A stretch of DNA of 64,000 nt from Lyophyllum atratum (Eukaryota > Basidiomycota > Agaricomycetes > Agaricales > Lyophyllaceae). Location: the NCBI GenBank assembly GCA_014905825.1, contig JACGCN010000003.1:682001-746000 (forward strand). Direction: 5' to 3'. Numbering within the stretch: position 1 is the first letter of the stretch; every line of letters begins with the position of its first letter. Both the position numbers and the translations under genes were made by a program. The notes under the pieces are model-generated. The model worked only from the letters and a program-made list of their open reading frames with translations, did no database searches and was not told where the DNA came from. Positions 11,970-24,369 of this stretch are shown piece after piece.

Positions 11970-14612
11970 CTAGCGAGAAGTACATCTTGCGAAATATCTA
12001 GCCAAGGCTAAACGTACAAGCCTTAACCGCTCGAGGGCCTCCCCTTCGCCCTTCACAGTGCGTATTAAAACGGAAAGGTACTCCTCTCCAGCACCTTGAG
12101 ATGTCCGGACGAAGACTTCCTCCAATTTCCGCAAAAGCTCAGATACGTCCGCGGATGAGAACAGCAGTGATGAGCCTATAAATAGTTAGGGTTATAACCC
12201 CATAAGGGAAAACTGTACACACCATGCTGGAGAAGCGGGACAGAGTCGCACAGCAGCACAGCCCACCAGGACTTCGGCGCCAAGTCCTCGCGGAAGATCG
12301 TGATGAGATCTGATGCCGCGTCTTGCAGCTGCTGCTCTTCACGTAGTTGGTGGAAATGCGCATACCGGACTGCAAAGAGCAGGCGGTGGGCGAAAATGCC
12401 CTGGTGCATAGGCCGACTGCGAAGCTCTTGGATTGACGGAGCTATCGCAGATGCATAAGCAGCGAAGTTATTTGGACCTGTTAGATGTTTAGAAGATGTG
12501 ATTCCCCACAAAGGATGATGAGTTCTACCACTTGAGACATATTCTTCGAGAACCCGATCAACGACACGTCCCAGACCAGGCCAGTCTTCTGCGGAAATGT
12601 AATACGCAACTGCAAGCCCATAGTCTTTGTGCTGAATCATGGCTTGGGCGGCCACCTAAATAAAGCGTGATATAAGTAAAGGGCGGACGCCGAAAATTAA
12701 TGAAAGTCACGGACTCTACAGACGGTCCGTCGAACATTTTCCCGCTGGTACTGATAACAAGTTTGGTTGACATCCTTCAGGACGCCGACAATGTCCCCTG
12801 ATTGTATCTTTCCATTTGACGTGACTTGTTCATGAAGCCTGAGGGGCACGCGAAGCAGAATTTCATCCGCTTGTAATTTGCCGACTTCTCCACACGAGTA
12901 CATGTAGTCGACGGTAATTCTCCAAAGGGCGGGATCGGAGTGCAGATATTCGGCATACATGAGGATGTAGTAATCACGTAAGGATATTCCGGACCTATAA
13001 ACAATGAGCTGTTTGGGGCAAAGGGGAATGCGCAACACTCACTCCTCGTCAGGGTCCGACTCTATTAGTGATAAAGGCACCATAATATCCGCAAGATGAG
13101 CAGATAACCAACGGTCAAGTTGCGACGCGTGTTCCAAGGCCTTCGCAGGCTCTCCTGCAAATAATGCGGCGTGTATCATATCCTCCAGGCTCGTCGGATC
13201 CGGTGGCATGTCATCCAGAACTTGTGATACCACGTCTCTAGAAAATAAGTTCAACCGCTTTAGTCGATGTTCGAAAGCGGCAATATGAAGTAACACGAAC
13301 GGCAGATCTTGCCTGCGCAAGCGAATGTCAACGAAAACCCCCCAAGCTGCGCACACCTCCTTCCAATCCGAGCCGAGTTCGCTGCAAACACGCTTGATGA
13401 CTTCTACCCGGCCTTCCAAGATTCCGACGATGTCACTTAACCTATCCCACCAGTTGTCGAAATCATCATATCTATTCTCTTCTGGGACACGGTCCATCTC
13501 GATCCGAAGCGCCCTGACCTTGTCTTTCCAACGACGTGATGCGTAGGCAAAGTCTCTCTCGGCGGTAAAATTCTGGAGGCGCGGTTGGGATTCAATTAAG
13601 ATCGCCAAAGCCTTTGCCAAGGATCGTAAATCTTCTGATGGATGCTCCGATAAAATACCGAAGAAGAAAAGAGAGGCTTTGGAAAGGCCACGGAGCGTTG
13701 CTCTATATTAATGGTGAGTGGGCGCTGAGATGTTCATATGATCGAAATGCACCTGGTGAGATACGGCCAGAATGACTCGTCTTCCCAAGGATGTTCGAGT
13801 GAACTCAAATGGTCGCCTTCTTCTGTGGACGGCTCGATGAAGTGCGTGTTGAGCCACTCCATGAGTTCATCTCCCACCGGAGCATCCTCGTAGCCAGGCT
13901 CAGCTAGATACAACACGACAAATAACGAGAAACAGGTATACAGGCTTCGATAGTGTTCGCTGCTAAATTGCAAAGGTTCTGGACGTGTGATTGGTTGCTG
14001 CGCGGTCGGAATCAGAGGTGCCGACGCGCAGCAGGGACAGGGCTTACTGAAGCGTGAATCCAACATTCCTTGATGAAGTTCACATAGTCAATGGCCAATT
14101 TTCGCATCATCTCCAGGCTTTTCTCGCTCTGAATCCTGTTCAATCTGGTTTGAATGTACGGGGGTGCACGGGTTGCGTTTACTGAGCGTACCATTCTGGT
14201 TCCTGATGCTTGGCTGCTTTCAGCAGATTTTGAAAGGCGGAAAAGATGATTTGAGTGTCTGTGATGAACTGTGCTGGGAATGGTAAGCGAAAGAGTATAA
14301 TTCTAGCGAGAAAAACACGCACAAGGCGCCGTTCTGAAGATGGCACAATGTCGAGACTTGCAAAGTAGATCGGCTGTTCGTCATTTGGTCCAGATATATC
14401 AAACTTTTTGTCGGAAGGAGTCTGCGCACAGGATGATCAGCACAACATAGCTTCATGGCAGATGAACTTACTATGCTTGTCACATATATTGCCAGAGACG
14501 GGGTTAATGGCGACCAAGTCGATGACAGTGATTGTCCGGCCTTGGCAAGCCCTTCCACATCGCCCAGCTCGACCAGGGGAGGAACAAGATTCAAATGGCT
14601 CTCCGCTGACAT
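11970..14612 (-). CDS. NUP85: nucleoporin NUP85 (Y-complex)
   Basis: A structural nucleoporin of the Nup107-160 / Nup84 Y-shaped complex of the nuclear pore. The first ATG in frame is at 14612 (MSAESHLNLVPPLVE). Exons separated by short GT-AG introns were followed through FDISGPNDEQPIYFASLD, PWEDESFWPYLTR, WKEVCAAWGVFVDIRLRRQ and the diagnostic family block YYILMYAEYLHSDPALWRI with TVDYMYSCGEVGK. This is followed by ILLRVPLRLHEQV, LAPKSWWAVLLCDSVPLLQ and a helical end LRLVRLALARYFARC, stop at 11970-11972. The family is an alpha-solenoid with an ACE1 fold that binds Seh1. Family identity rests on the central and C-terminal blocks, which line up with animal and yeast NUP85 in order and spacing. 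Confidence 0.92.
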
Positions 14613-15982
14613 TGCCGTGCGTTGGCTCGCGTCGTGGTCGCGATTCAAGTTTGTATGTCGCGGTCGAGGGCGTGACCACGGTTGCCAATGTTTGGCAAGC
14701 TCAACCGTGTTTGGCGGGGACTTGGCCAAAAAATACCTTTACCTCCGAAATTAACTCCGCGACAATCTAGAGCTCGCTTGTAGTAGTAAGTTGAGTTAGA
14801 AGCTAGAAGTTGAGTGTCGTAAAGACATCTCTGTAACCAAACTTGTGGCGCAGTGTCCTGGTTTTTGCAGCCCCTGCGAACCTACGGGACGATATGCAGC
14901 GCCTAGACGCCCGCAACAACCACCCTTCCCCTGTTACGTACTCGACCTTCCAAAGAGTAGCACGGTGACCACGGCAGACCAGCACGTTACTTGGAATGTG
15001 AAATGATAAGCTCCTCGACTGATCCCAAATATCTAGGGTGAAGAAGTGGTGAGGCATCACGGCTTCTTTTTCACATATCGGCGGAGGTTTACTTTTGGTT
15101 TACTTCTGTCCCCTACTAAGTATCACACACAAATCACACATGCCAACGCTTTTCCAACTGAATCGCCGAACTCGTGGATATACCCTGTAGTGCCGCACGA
15201 GCACAGCCGCCCCGAGGGGAAGGAACAAAGAGCATAAACTTTAGACGCTTTGAGGACAAGTATACTAAGTGATACTGCTCCTTATACCTTGAAGCTTGTA
15301 CTGCGCATGGTATGTCCCCGAAGCCTTCCTCATCCAAGTTTGAAATTCTAAACTCCGTGTTTAGATTTTTGGGTCTATCCCGTGTGGGTCCACGGGTGTT
15401 TATCGTCTTCGTCATCTTGTCGCCATCGCCTTCCATCGTGTGATCTCGAATCCTTGCCCTATTATCTCATCGAAGAGATGTCAGCTCCTCCTTATTCACA
15501 TTAGGCTGTGGGTAAACCACTCCAGGTACGTTGAAGATTACCTTCCTATTCACGGACACTATGTCCTTCCGGTAAGTTGCTTTCTCCGCTCACCTCTGCT
15601 ATTACCACCCCCAATTATCAGCCTGCCTCCTGCGTGCCACTGGCGCCCTCGCTTTACACTAGACAACGTTCATCACTCTTAGCATCTGTCTAAGACCGCG
15701 AAAGTCCCGCAACCTGTGACCTACATTCTTAGATCTTCCTGGCCCTGGATTCACGACTAAAAAAGCTGCACCCTAGAAGCCCAGTTCATTCCTGATCGCC
15801 GTGCGCCAGATTTAGGTGACTCGAGAATGTCTGCCCATAAGCGTCCTCACAATACCGAAATTGGTGACCAACCGAAGAAGACAACAAACCACCGGTGTGA
15901 TACAGTACCGGAACAGAAAAGAACAATTTGGCGGGTTTGTGTTACAAAATGTACAGAAAAGACAACATTCGTAGGTTCTTCG
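14613..15982. other. intergenic
   Basis: 1.37 kb between the NUP85 start and the RING gene stop. It contains the NUP85 promoter. No ORF here shows family features or consistent splice structure. Confidence 0.45.
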
Positions 15983-18124
15983 TTAGTGGTATGGGTCGTT
16001 AGCATCGAGCCACACCTCGGTGTCCGTGGTATCATAATCCTCGACATCCTCCACCCTCATCAGCCGTTTTACATCGAACGCGGGCCTCCGCGAGATCGCC
16101 CTCTGCGTCCACGTCCACCGAGCAGGGTTCTCCTTCATATCGTTCAGGACATCCTGCATGTACGCCTCACCCGAAATGTCAGCCTCGTCCAGCTGAACAT
16201 TCCACCCTAGGAAGACCCTATTGTTTCGCGGCATCGTGCCGCCATCCAGGCCGTTGTCGGGGTACGGCCAGATCTCCTCCAACGAGTGCAGATGCGCGAC
16301 CAGGCCGCGGCTGTGTGAGTACCCTATCCCGAAAATACGAATCATATCGATCGTACATCCTCGGCGCAGTATCTGCAGCGTCGACGCCGCTACGCCTTCA
16401 TTTCGGAAGACGTAGTCTTCAGGATCCACAGTAGCACGGGGAGGTTCCCACTGCGCGGCAACATATATGCCCTCGTAGGTGTCGCTTCCTTCCCCATCCA
16501 AGCTGCCGCCGTCTACGTCGTCATCCTCGTCATCCTCGTCGTCGTCTACTTCGTCATCATCACTCCCACTCCCACTCGCGCTGTCATCATCATAGCGTAG
16601 CATATAACGCCGGTTCATCGCTATCTGATGCCCGAGCTCACCCCTTAGCCCTGCATGCAAGCCCTGCATGGCCCAACCAAGCGCATCTTCATATACCTCA
16701 TCATCACCACTCGAATCCAAATCGGCCTCCTCGTCATCATCGCTCGACGGGAACAAACCCTTCCAGGGATCGTTCCCGTCCGGCGATGGGCTTCTCCTTC
16801 CCCTCGCTCCGGTGCCCGCTTTGTAGTTGGAAATCGCGGTGGCGACGGACTTGACAACAAAGACGGGGACGGGGCGACGGATGACTACGGCTCGGCAGCA
16901 CGGACAGGACTTGGAGCGATTGAGGATGTAGTGCGGATCATCCTCAATGTCGCTGTCGTCGGCTGAGGGAGGAGCCTTGCGGAACCATTCTCGGAGACAG
17001 TGGAGGCATAAGATATGGCCACACGGCGATAAGCTGGATATTTGTGCCCCCGTTAATTTAAGGTTACGGCATAAATCGGTGGAACATACGCGTATGGTCT
17101 ATTAAGGAGGTCCATGCATATTTGACATTGCAGCGAATGTTCAATTGTCGTGATTAGCTAGGCAAAGACTTTCAATCGGCTTTAGGAATGCAACGAGGGA
17201 GATTATACCTCTTCTTTTTTCTCTACTTTAGCTCGTAGAGTTTGAACCTGAGTTTCTTGCTCTTTCCTTGCCTGCAACGCCGCGTCAGAACAGAGCCATA
17301 CTTGGCCAACAACATGACCGTACCAGGGTCCCCGCGTTCACTTGCGCCTTCAATTCTTCAATTTTCTGTACGGCGAAGGGAATGACGATTGATAGTAAGA
17401 TGTAAGGAAAACTATGGCAAACCTTGGCCTGCTTCTTCGCTGTCTTCTTGTTATCCGCTGCAGCTTTCTTCCAAGCCTCTATTTCTTTCCTCATCCTTTC
17501 AAATTCCGCGTGTGCCAAGGGGCCCGAGTATACGTGTCTATCGGAACGTTCGCGGGTCTTGCCTCTGCCTACTTCGTTTGGAGGTTCCGGGGGTTCTGGT
17601 AAGGGACGTCGTGAAGCCGGTGGCACGGTCGAGATAACAGTACGGTCAACTCCTTTTCCCTTGTCTCGTCTCCCATGGTCCAGAGTATATTCAATATTCT
17701 CCCTCCTCTGTGACCCACTGCCACTTGTGGTCATGGCTACCGGATGGGTTCTTCGGCTGGATTCGCGTGCAGATGGCTCTCTTTCAGGACGAGCCTCCCG
17801 GTAGTTATCATCCAATCTGGGACGCGACCGACGAGGAGCGATGAATGGCCGTGGAGGTGCCAAGGTGTTTACGAGAACTGATTCTCGACCACGAAGTCTC
17901 ATTCCGTTCCCATGATCGTCCTCTGGTGCAGTCACAGCCGACTCGGTGCTCGCGGATTCAGATGATTTCTTCCTCTTCAGAGAATGAGAGTTTGAGGACG
18001 AATGAGAAGCGATGGAGTAGATGTTCAAGTGATCCTGCCTCGCTGTCGGCATCCTGCGTTCAGTGGCTCCAGAGCGGCGTGCGTGCTGCAAGTGAGTACG
18101 AGGGTCGTCGAGGTCGGAGGCCAT
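15983..18124 (-). CDS. RING-finger E3 ubiquitin ligase with acidic C-terminal region
   Basis: Five exons, 18124-17423, 17365-17324, 17271-17209, 17157-17090 and 17033-15983, give 641 residues in frame. The N-terminal 200 residues are basic, Ser/Arg-rich and probably disordered. Residues about 205-269 form a charged coiled coil (RMRKEIEAWKKAAADNKK, then KIEELKAQ). The RING begins at about Cys280 with CQICMDLLNRPYA, continues CGHILCLHC and closes with CPCC about 30 residues later. The spacing fits a C3HC4 RING that binds an E2 enzyme, with a longer acidic insert before the last pair. The region after the RING has a run of Asp/Glu (DDDEVDDDEDDEDDD) and a conserved-looking tail that I do not recognise. 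The substrate is unknown. Confidence 0.88.
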
Positions 18125-18541
18125 GTCCTTCAACTGAGGCTGCTATCCAAGTGTCCTGAACACGTTGATGCGGTCACAGCGTCTAATGCTACTGTTTAGT
18201 GCAGCCTGACCTGTCAGCTGCAAACGGATACAGATAAATGTTGTGAACATTTCAGAGAAGCCTTGAAGAAGTGCATACCAATTACTTTCCGAGCTCCAAG
18301 CCCCCACGGGGTCGAGTATGGACCGTCAGAAACAGATGAGAGACGTGTCGGAACAAAGAGCTATTCCTCCAATGACAGGGAATGGCAATCGGTTACCAGA
18401 CAATGACGCCCACGTGTTAAGTAGCACGGCGATCAAAATGAAATCGATCAGGACGATTAGATGAGGGTCATAAGCGAAAATTTAGGCCCAGTGACTCAAG
18501 TCGTTTGAATCTCTCTCTGCAACTACCATCTAACCCATACC
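18125..18541. promoter_or_regulatory. divergent promoter region, RING gene / ARG1
   Basis: 417 bp between two genes transcribed away from each other, so it should carry both promoters. No specific operator was recognised, and no clear general amino-acid-control TGACTC site was confirmed as functional; GTGACTCAAG occurs near 18491. Confidence 0.4.
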
Positions 18542-20252
18542 ATGTCGTCGAAACCAGGTCGCGTTCTTCTCGCTTACTCTGGAGGCTTGGGTCAGTATTC
18601 CACGTCGCGATCATCATATGCGAAGGTTAATCGTCGGTATCGTCTCGCTAGACACGTCGTGTATCCTTGCCTGGTTGATCGAGCAAGGATATGAGGTCTA
18701 TGCTTTCATGGCCGATGTCGGACAGGAAGAGGTACGCATGTCCTACATTCACCGCGAATGTAGCTCATTTAGGATTTAGGACTTTGTTGCTGCCGAGAAA
18801 AAAGCACTTCAAGTCGGTGCAAAGAAGTTCTTCCTCGAGGTCAGTGCACGGCGCCAAATCATCGTCCATAATGTTCAAGAAAACTATTGAAACAGGATCT
18901 TACCCGTGAATTCGTGACGGAGCTTATTTACCCTGCAGTCCAAGCCAACTGCATCTACGAAGTTCGACCCTCTATCTGGATACTAGTCTCACGACTCAGT
19001 CCATTTTGTTAGAACGTTTACCTCCTTGGGACGTCGCTTGCTCGGCCTGTCATTGCCCGCGGCATGATCGCTGTCGCCGAACGAGAAGGCTGCGAGTGCG
19101 TACTGCAACTTCCCATATATCGCAAACTACTCACCTCGTGACTGCATCTTCAGCTTCGTGTCGCATGGCTGCACAGGAAAGGGTAACGATCAAGTCCGTT
19201 TCGAACTCGCATTCTACGGACTCAAGCCCGACATCAAGGTCGTCGCTCCTTGGCGACTCCCTGGTATGCTACCCACCCCCACTGACCTCTTTGTATCTTA
19301 CACCAAAGGCACATAGAGTTCTACAACCGTTTCCCCGGTCGTCAGGCGCTCCTGGCCTATGCCGCCGAGAAAGGCATCCCCGTTGCCCAAACCGCCGCCA
19401 AGCCCTGGTCAACTGACGAGAATCTTTTCCACATCTCGTACGAAGCCGGTATCCTCGAGGACCCCAACATCACGCCCCCCACCGACATGTGGAAACTCAC
19501 CACCGCCCCTGAAGACGCACCGCAGACTCCTGAGCGCATCTCCATCGAATTCAAGACTGGCCTCCCGGTCAAGGTCACCGTCCCCGACCAGAACAAGACC
19601 TACACCGACCCCGTCGAGATTTTCAACGTCCTGAACGCCCTTGGCAGGAAGCACGGCATCGGCCGTGTCGACATCGTTGAGAACCGCTTCATCGGTGTCA
19701 AGTCCCGCGGGTGCTACGAGTCCCCGGGCGCGACGATCCTGCGCACAGCCCACGTCGATCTGGAGGGCCTGACCCTCGACAGGAACGTCCGTGCCCTGCG
19801 TGATCAGTTTGTCACGATTGAGTTCAGCCGGATCTTGTACAACGGCCACTTCTTCACCCCCGAGCGCGAGTTCGTCACTAGCTCGATCCCAGCCAGCCAG
19901 CGGACCGTCAATGGTCTCGTCCGGCTCAAGCTCTACAAGGGCAACACTGTCGTTGAGGGCCGTGAAAGCTCTGAGGTACGATTGACGTTTTGTTTGTGTG
20001 GACACTTGCTGATATGAAGAAATAGGGCCTGTATGACGAGCAGCAGTCTTCCATGGACGAGCTCGGCGGGTTCGAGCCCACTGACACCACTGGGTTCATC
20101 CAGATCGAGTCTATCAGGATTAAGAAGTGAGTTCACTTAGCTGATCTACTGTCCCGTCGGTTTCTGATGGCACTGCTAGGTGGGCACAAGCGAACATCCG
20201 CAAGGGCCAGGCTGGTGTTGAGCCTAAGGATGTGTACGGCACCCGCGTTTAG
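18542..20252 (+). CDS. ARG1: argininosuccinate synthase
   Basis: Catalyses citrulline + aspartate + ATP to argininosuccinate, the penultimate step of arginine synthesis and part of the urea cycle. The N-terminal ATP-pyrophosphatase loop SGGLDTS is at about residues 13-19 and is split by intron 1 between its Leu and Asp codons. Downstream exons give [64 protein letters not shown] and a long exon with [23 protein letters not shown], followed by [10 protein letters not shown]. It ends [11 protein letters not shown] with stop at 20250-20252. All introns are short GT-AG. The length and motif order match the family throughout, so the gene looks intact. Confidence 0.97.
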
Positions 20253-20849
20253 AGACGGCATCCAATGTGATAAGCTTGTAATTTTGTAATTTGTGATATC
20301 TCATATCTGGCTTTGCCACAACCTAGAATTCTTCATTACGACCTGGAATTCGAGATTCGAGACCGCTTTCGAGGAGAGCAGCAACAGCAGACTAGCACGA
20401 CGGCGATCAGAATTTCTGGATGGGCTAAAATGCCTACTGCGGCTATGAGATTGACTGACACACTGGCAAGAGATGCAATTTCTGATCCCTTTGCAACTGC
20501 GCAAACCGGTTCGTCGGCGACAGGGAGTTGCGGGGACAGGAGATACAAATTTGAGTGCAAGTTCAGCCTAAACCGAGGCCTTAGGCCTAGGCGCCTAGGC
20601 CTTGGTGCTGCAGATGAAAGAGCGCGACTCCTCGCAGGTCGAGATGAGATGTCGTGCTCAAAATGGAATATGAATTGCCTGTTTTGGCTAGCTAGACAAG
20701 GCTAGACACCAAATTCTCGCCAAAGCAAAATCCATGACGCGGGTGACATCATTTCCGATTGACATGAACGATGCTGTCCCACCCGCATCCCTAGACACAT
20801 AAAAAGGAGAAGACCTCAGAGTCATGCACATACACAAACTCCCTCCGTC
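20253..20849. other. intergenic with a palindromic CCTAGG block
   Basis: 597 bp holding the ARG1 3' region and the promoter of the next gene. A perfect 20 bp palindrome built of overlapping AGGCCTAGGC units lies at 20583-20602. Confidence 0.5.
20583..20602. repeat. 20 bp perfect palindrome
   Basis: AGGCCTAGGCGCCTAGGCCT reads the same on both strands. Subterminal repeats of some hAT transposons have this composition, but no element boundary or target duplication was found, so the function is unknown. Confidence 0.8.
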
Positions 20850-21536
20850 ATGAGCACGGCAACACCAGCCTCTCCCACAGTGAAGAAAATGGAGAAAGAA
20901 CTTGCGAAAGAAGGAAAGACGGAAGAGGCGCACGTTAAGCACATCCTCCACGATCTCGCGAGCACCGAAAAGGCCCAGGCAAAAGCAGAGAAGGTCAGTG
21001 CCACAACTGTGCTATTCATGGACATGTTGCGACTTGAAAAACCAGGCTGCGCGCAAGGCCGAGAGTGCGCTCAACAAGGCCGGGAAGAAGGAACTCGCGG
21101 CAGCGAAGGCCGCCAACAAAGCGACGCATAATCGCGATATCGCGGTCACGAAGAAACATAGCGCGGAAGAGGACGCGCGGGTACGTGATGTCGACTTCTA
21201 AAAATCTGCATTTACCTAGTCTTTGCGCGCAGCTGAAGCAGCAGCGAGATACCAAGTTGCAGAAGGATATACAGGATAAGAAAGCAATGGCGGACGCGGC
21301 GGTCAAGGATCAAGAGCTACATAATGTGAGTACCGAAACTTATCTGGCACTTACTTTTCCTGGTACTCGTCGTGCTGACGCTTGTCATGAATATCCAGCG
21401 AGCACGGGATGCGAAGTTGGCTGAGGTCACTATCGGGAGTGCTGAGTCAGGTGCGGGTGCGGGTGCGGGTGCGGGTACTGGTGCTGGTGCTGGTGCTGGT
21501 GCCAACGGAGCTCCGGGTGAGGGGAGTACTACCTGA
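20850..21536 (+). CDS. small Ala/Lys-rich coiled-coil protein with Gly-Ala tail
   Basis: Exons 20850-20993, 21046-21180, 21233-21325 and 21399-21536 give 169 residues. The first 130 residues are almost entirely charged helix (for example KMEKELAKEGKTEEAHVKH and LKQQRDTKLQKDIQDKK) with no aromatic residues and no membrane segment, so a long single helix or coiled coil is expected. The end is a perfect tandem of Gly-Ala dipeptides (GAGAGAGTGAGAGAGA) encoded by hexamer repeats, followed by NGAPGEGSTT. All junctions are in-frame GT-AG. I do not recognise the family. The consistent splicing argues that it is a real gene. Confidence 0.75.
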
Positions 21537-21994
21537 GCTTCAAGACTTGATGCTGCGAGTTTCGAGGATAGTACTGCAGGTTCGATTGTACAATAGGACA
21601 AACTTTAATAGGACAAACTCTAATTTTCAAGGGTAACTGTCGTGGCGCGCTGGTGGTGCCGTGTCACTGCTCGACGTGCACGGGTGCTGTGCCCCAATTC
21701 GTTTTTACGCATGGGCAGACGGTCAATGGGTCAAGATTATGATGTTACCGGTAGGCCTTATGAATACGACCGATCCAGCAAGGACGTGAGGAAGATTGAA
21801 GCCGGCGAGACGAAGAGACGAGTAGATGTATATCGCGGGAGAATAAGAATAATATACAAATCCGTACCAGAAGAAGGGAGACGACACGGGCAGATACGAA
21901 GCGAGATTGAACATCAGAAGATCCCTGGTCGCACGAGGAGGCCGTGAGCGGATGGGCGACTAAGTACTCAGCGAATAAACAAACTTACAGTTCT
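21537..21994. other. intergenic, convergent gene ends
   Basis: 458 bp between the coiled-coil gene and the sirtuin stop codon. Nothing was recognised. Confidence 0.45.
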
Positions 21995-24032
21995 TCATGA
22001 ATTACGCTCTTGTTCAGCCCGGAGCTTCTTCAACGCCCTCTCCTCCCCACTCACATCCAGAAACTCCCTCTTCCTATACGAAGAAGCCTCTCCACCAGGC
22101 GCAGGCGCAGACGCAGGCGACGGCTGCCGCGTGTTCCTGCCCGAATCCACGACCAAGGGCGTCAAAGACGGCGGCGCCTGCGCCGCCAACTCCCGCCTCA
22201 GCTCCTGTAACCACTTCCCACCCTCCGCGCCATCGAAAAGCCACACGTGGCTGAAGAAGCAACGAAAAAAACAAGCACGCAGGCTCGTAGTCAGCAAGGC
22301 CTGAGATATGATTGATGAATGGTATGCATCTACCTGTCCCCGACACGCTGAGGTGGTTGGGAGGCGAGACCCGCCGCCGAAGGATCGGGACGAAGCTCCT
22401 TGGCAGGCTCTGGCTGTGTTCCTGGCGCAGGGAGCTCCCACCCTAGCTCGTCGCAAAGATGGTTAACAATGTCGTCTGCATTTCCGAGAAGCACAATCTT
22501 TTATGGTAGTGGTTAGCATCGGGCGCACACCTCATGAAGGAAACTTCGTCAGCGGGCGTACGTCAGGATTAATGTGCCGTATAGGTGTTTTGTTGATTAG
22601 GATCTATGGACAAGGGGCAAGAAAGGAGGAGGATGAGCACGGGCAGGATGGGGTGTAAACATGGGACAACAGCTGGGTTACCTGAGGTACGGAGTGAGGG
22701 AGGTGTGCTGTTTGACGCAATCAAACCGGAGTCGGGTGAGAAAGGGGGTAGGGTAGGGGAAGGAGAAATGACGTACATAGTATTTCGGCTACCGGGGATA
22801 CCTTCAAAGAGGTGCCGATGACAAGGAGAAGGTCTACGCGCTCGCGATCTTCGGCGAGGGATCGATCAAACTCGTCCGTGAGCTTTTCACCGAAAAAAGT
22901 GATGTCGGGCTATAGATGATGGTATTTAGCTCCCGCTCTTCGGCGGTAAGATCGAGTGCGCGTGGTGCACCTTCATGATCCCAGGTGGATAGGCCGCGTC
23001 ATCGCTCTCGTCCTCGTCATTACTGTCCCAGTCGCCCTTGGCCTTTTTCTTCCCTTTCTTCTTCTTGGGAGTCGGAGCGGCTGGCGGATGGCACACGGGA
23101 CAGATGGCGACTTTCTGGTTCATTATATCGGCTTCTATTTCAGCGCCGGGAACGCGTCGTCGGCAAAGCAAGCAGCTAGCCGTCGCGAAGGAGCCATGAC
23201 ACTGGAGAACACGCTGGACACCGGCTAGCGTCTCTAGTGTGTCGATGTTCTGTGTATAGTTCTGCTCCAAGGAAGTAACGCGTCAGCGACGATCCTCGCC
23301 ATGCGAAAGCATGGATCCTACCCGCAAAAGCTGAATGATCACATGAATAAACGCTTCAACGACGGGCGCATGAAGATGAATATCACGAACCTTATCCTTT
23401 TCTTCGATGAGCTTGATAAATCTATGGCACGGTGAGGGTATGAAATTTGATGGATATATCTGACTGTCAGTGTGATAAGTGGATGTAGGGAGATGAAAGT
23501 CGGGACGATGATAGCGAACCTCGCGAAGGAGCTGACGCACGCAGATCGTTACTCTCCACGTAGAGGATAAATAGCGGAACGAGATCTTACTAGAAGACTG
23601 CATGGAAGGTCAACACAAGCTAGGTGGAGATAGGCCTTGCTTACCAGCTGGATTTTCCCGGAAGTAATTGATATCAAACCTGAATAAAATAGAACAGAAC
23701 GAAAGATTAAAGAATCAGTCAACATGAAGGACGGCGGCTGCGATGGTGCGAACGCACATCTGTTGGGGATCGTCCAATTCATACTGCCCTCGATCCTTCA
23801 GGGAGGCATATAGACCGTCACGAGAGCGGAAATCGGGTATGCCGCACGACACGCCTGCGATAAAGAAGCTCTGATAGATGTTGCTGATTTGAAGAGGATG
23901 GTACTCACTTATACCAGCCCCGGTAAGGATGATCATTCGCCGGGAAGACCGGATGAGGTTGACAGCATCAGAGATCGTATTGTACTGTGTCAGCTTGTCC
24001 CGTAATCGGAGTCTAGTCGTCGAGATAGCCAT
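21995..24032 (-). CDS. Sir2-family NAD-dependent protein deacetylase (SIRT1/Hst1 class)
   Basis: Removes acetyl groups from lysines, typically of histones H3 and H4, using NAD. It starts [14 protein letters not shown] at 24032. The NAD-binding GAGIS motif is followed across an intron by [15 protein letters not shown], then the class I signature [10 protein letters not shown], then [15 protein letters not shown] with the catalytic His in [11 protein letters not shown]. Zinc ligands are CLLC and CPVC. After CPVC there is an insert of roughly 35 residues, first Lys-rich ([11 protein letters not shown]) and then acidic, before [19 protein letters not shown] and [11 protein letters not shown]. The C-terminal 120 residues are Pro/Ala-rich and unlike the core. 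The arrangement is closer to animal SIRT1 and yeast Sir2/Hst1 than to Hst2. Exons are many and short; not all junctions were fixed. Confidence 0.93.
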
Positions 24033-24369
24033 AGGTCATTTGTTGTGGTTTTGACGAATGCCTGATCTTACTTACTCGCGAGATAGCGCGACCTTGAGGA
24101 AGTATAGCAAGGTGGTTGGTTTCTTATTTTGCAGCGCTTCGCACTGCGGGCTGCGCGGTGAAACATAAGAGGCGATGGAAGTCAGAGTAGACCGACCAAG
24201 GAAATTCCGAAGGCGCGCAAGAGCTTGGGGATAGGGATATTACGAGTCAAAACATATTCAGTTATCCAAGACCCCATTCCTATCAGAAAGACTTAAAATT
24301 AACGACGTCTCGCCACCAAGTGATTGATTTGAGCGCTGACCGCGTTCCTTTAAATGATGCATCATCTGC
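24033..24369. other. intergenic, upstream of the sirtuin
   Basis: 337 bp between the sirtuin start and the stop of the next minus-strand gene. No element was recognised. Confidence 0.4.

Noticed and set aside
16490..16600. Trinucleotide tract thought to be a microsatellite
   Set aside because: It is the coding acidic run of the RING protein, in frame on the minus strand.
19409..20005. Long minus-strand open frame rich in Asp and Val
   Set aside because: It is the antisense shadow of the strongly conserved ARG1 exon, whose GC-rich third positions keep the opposite strand open.
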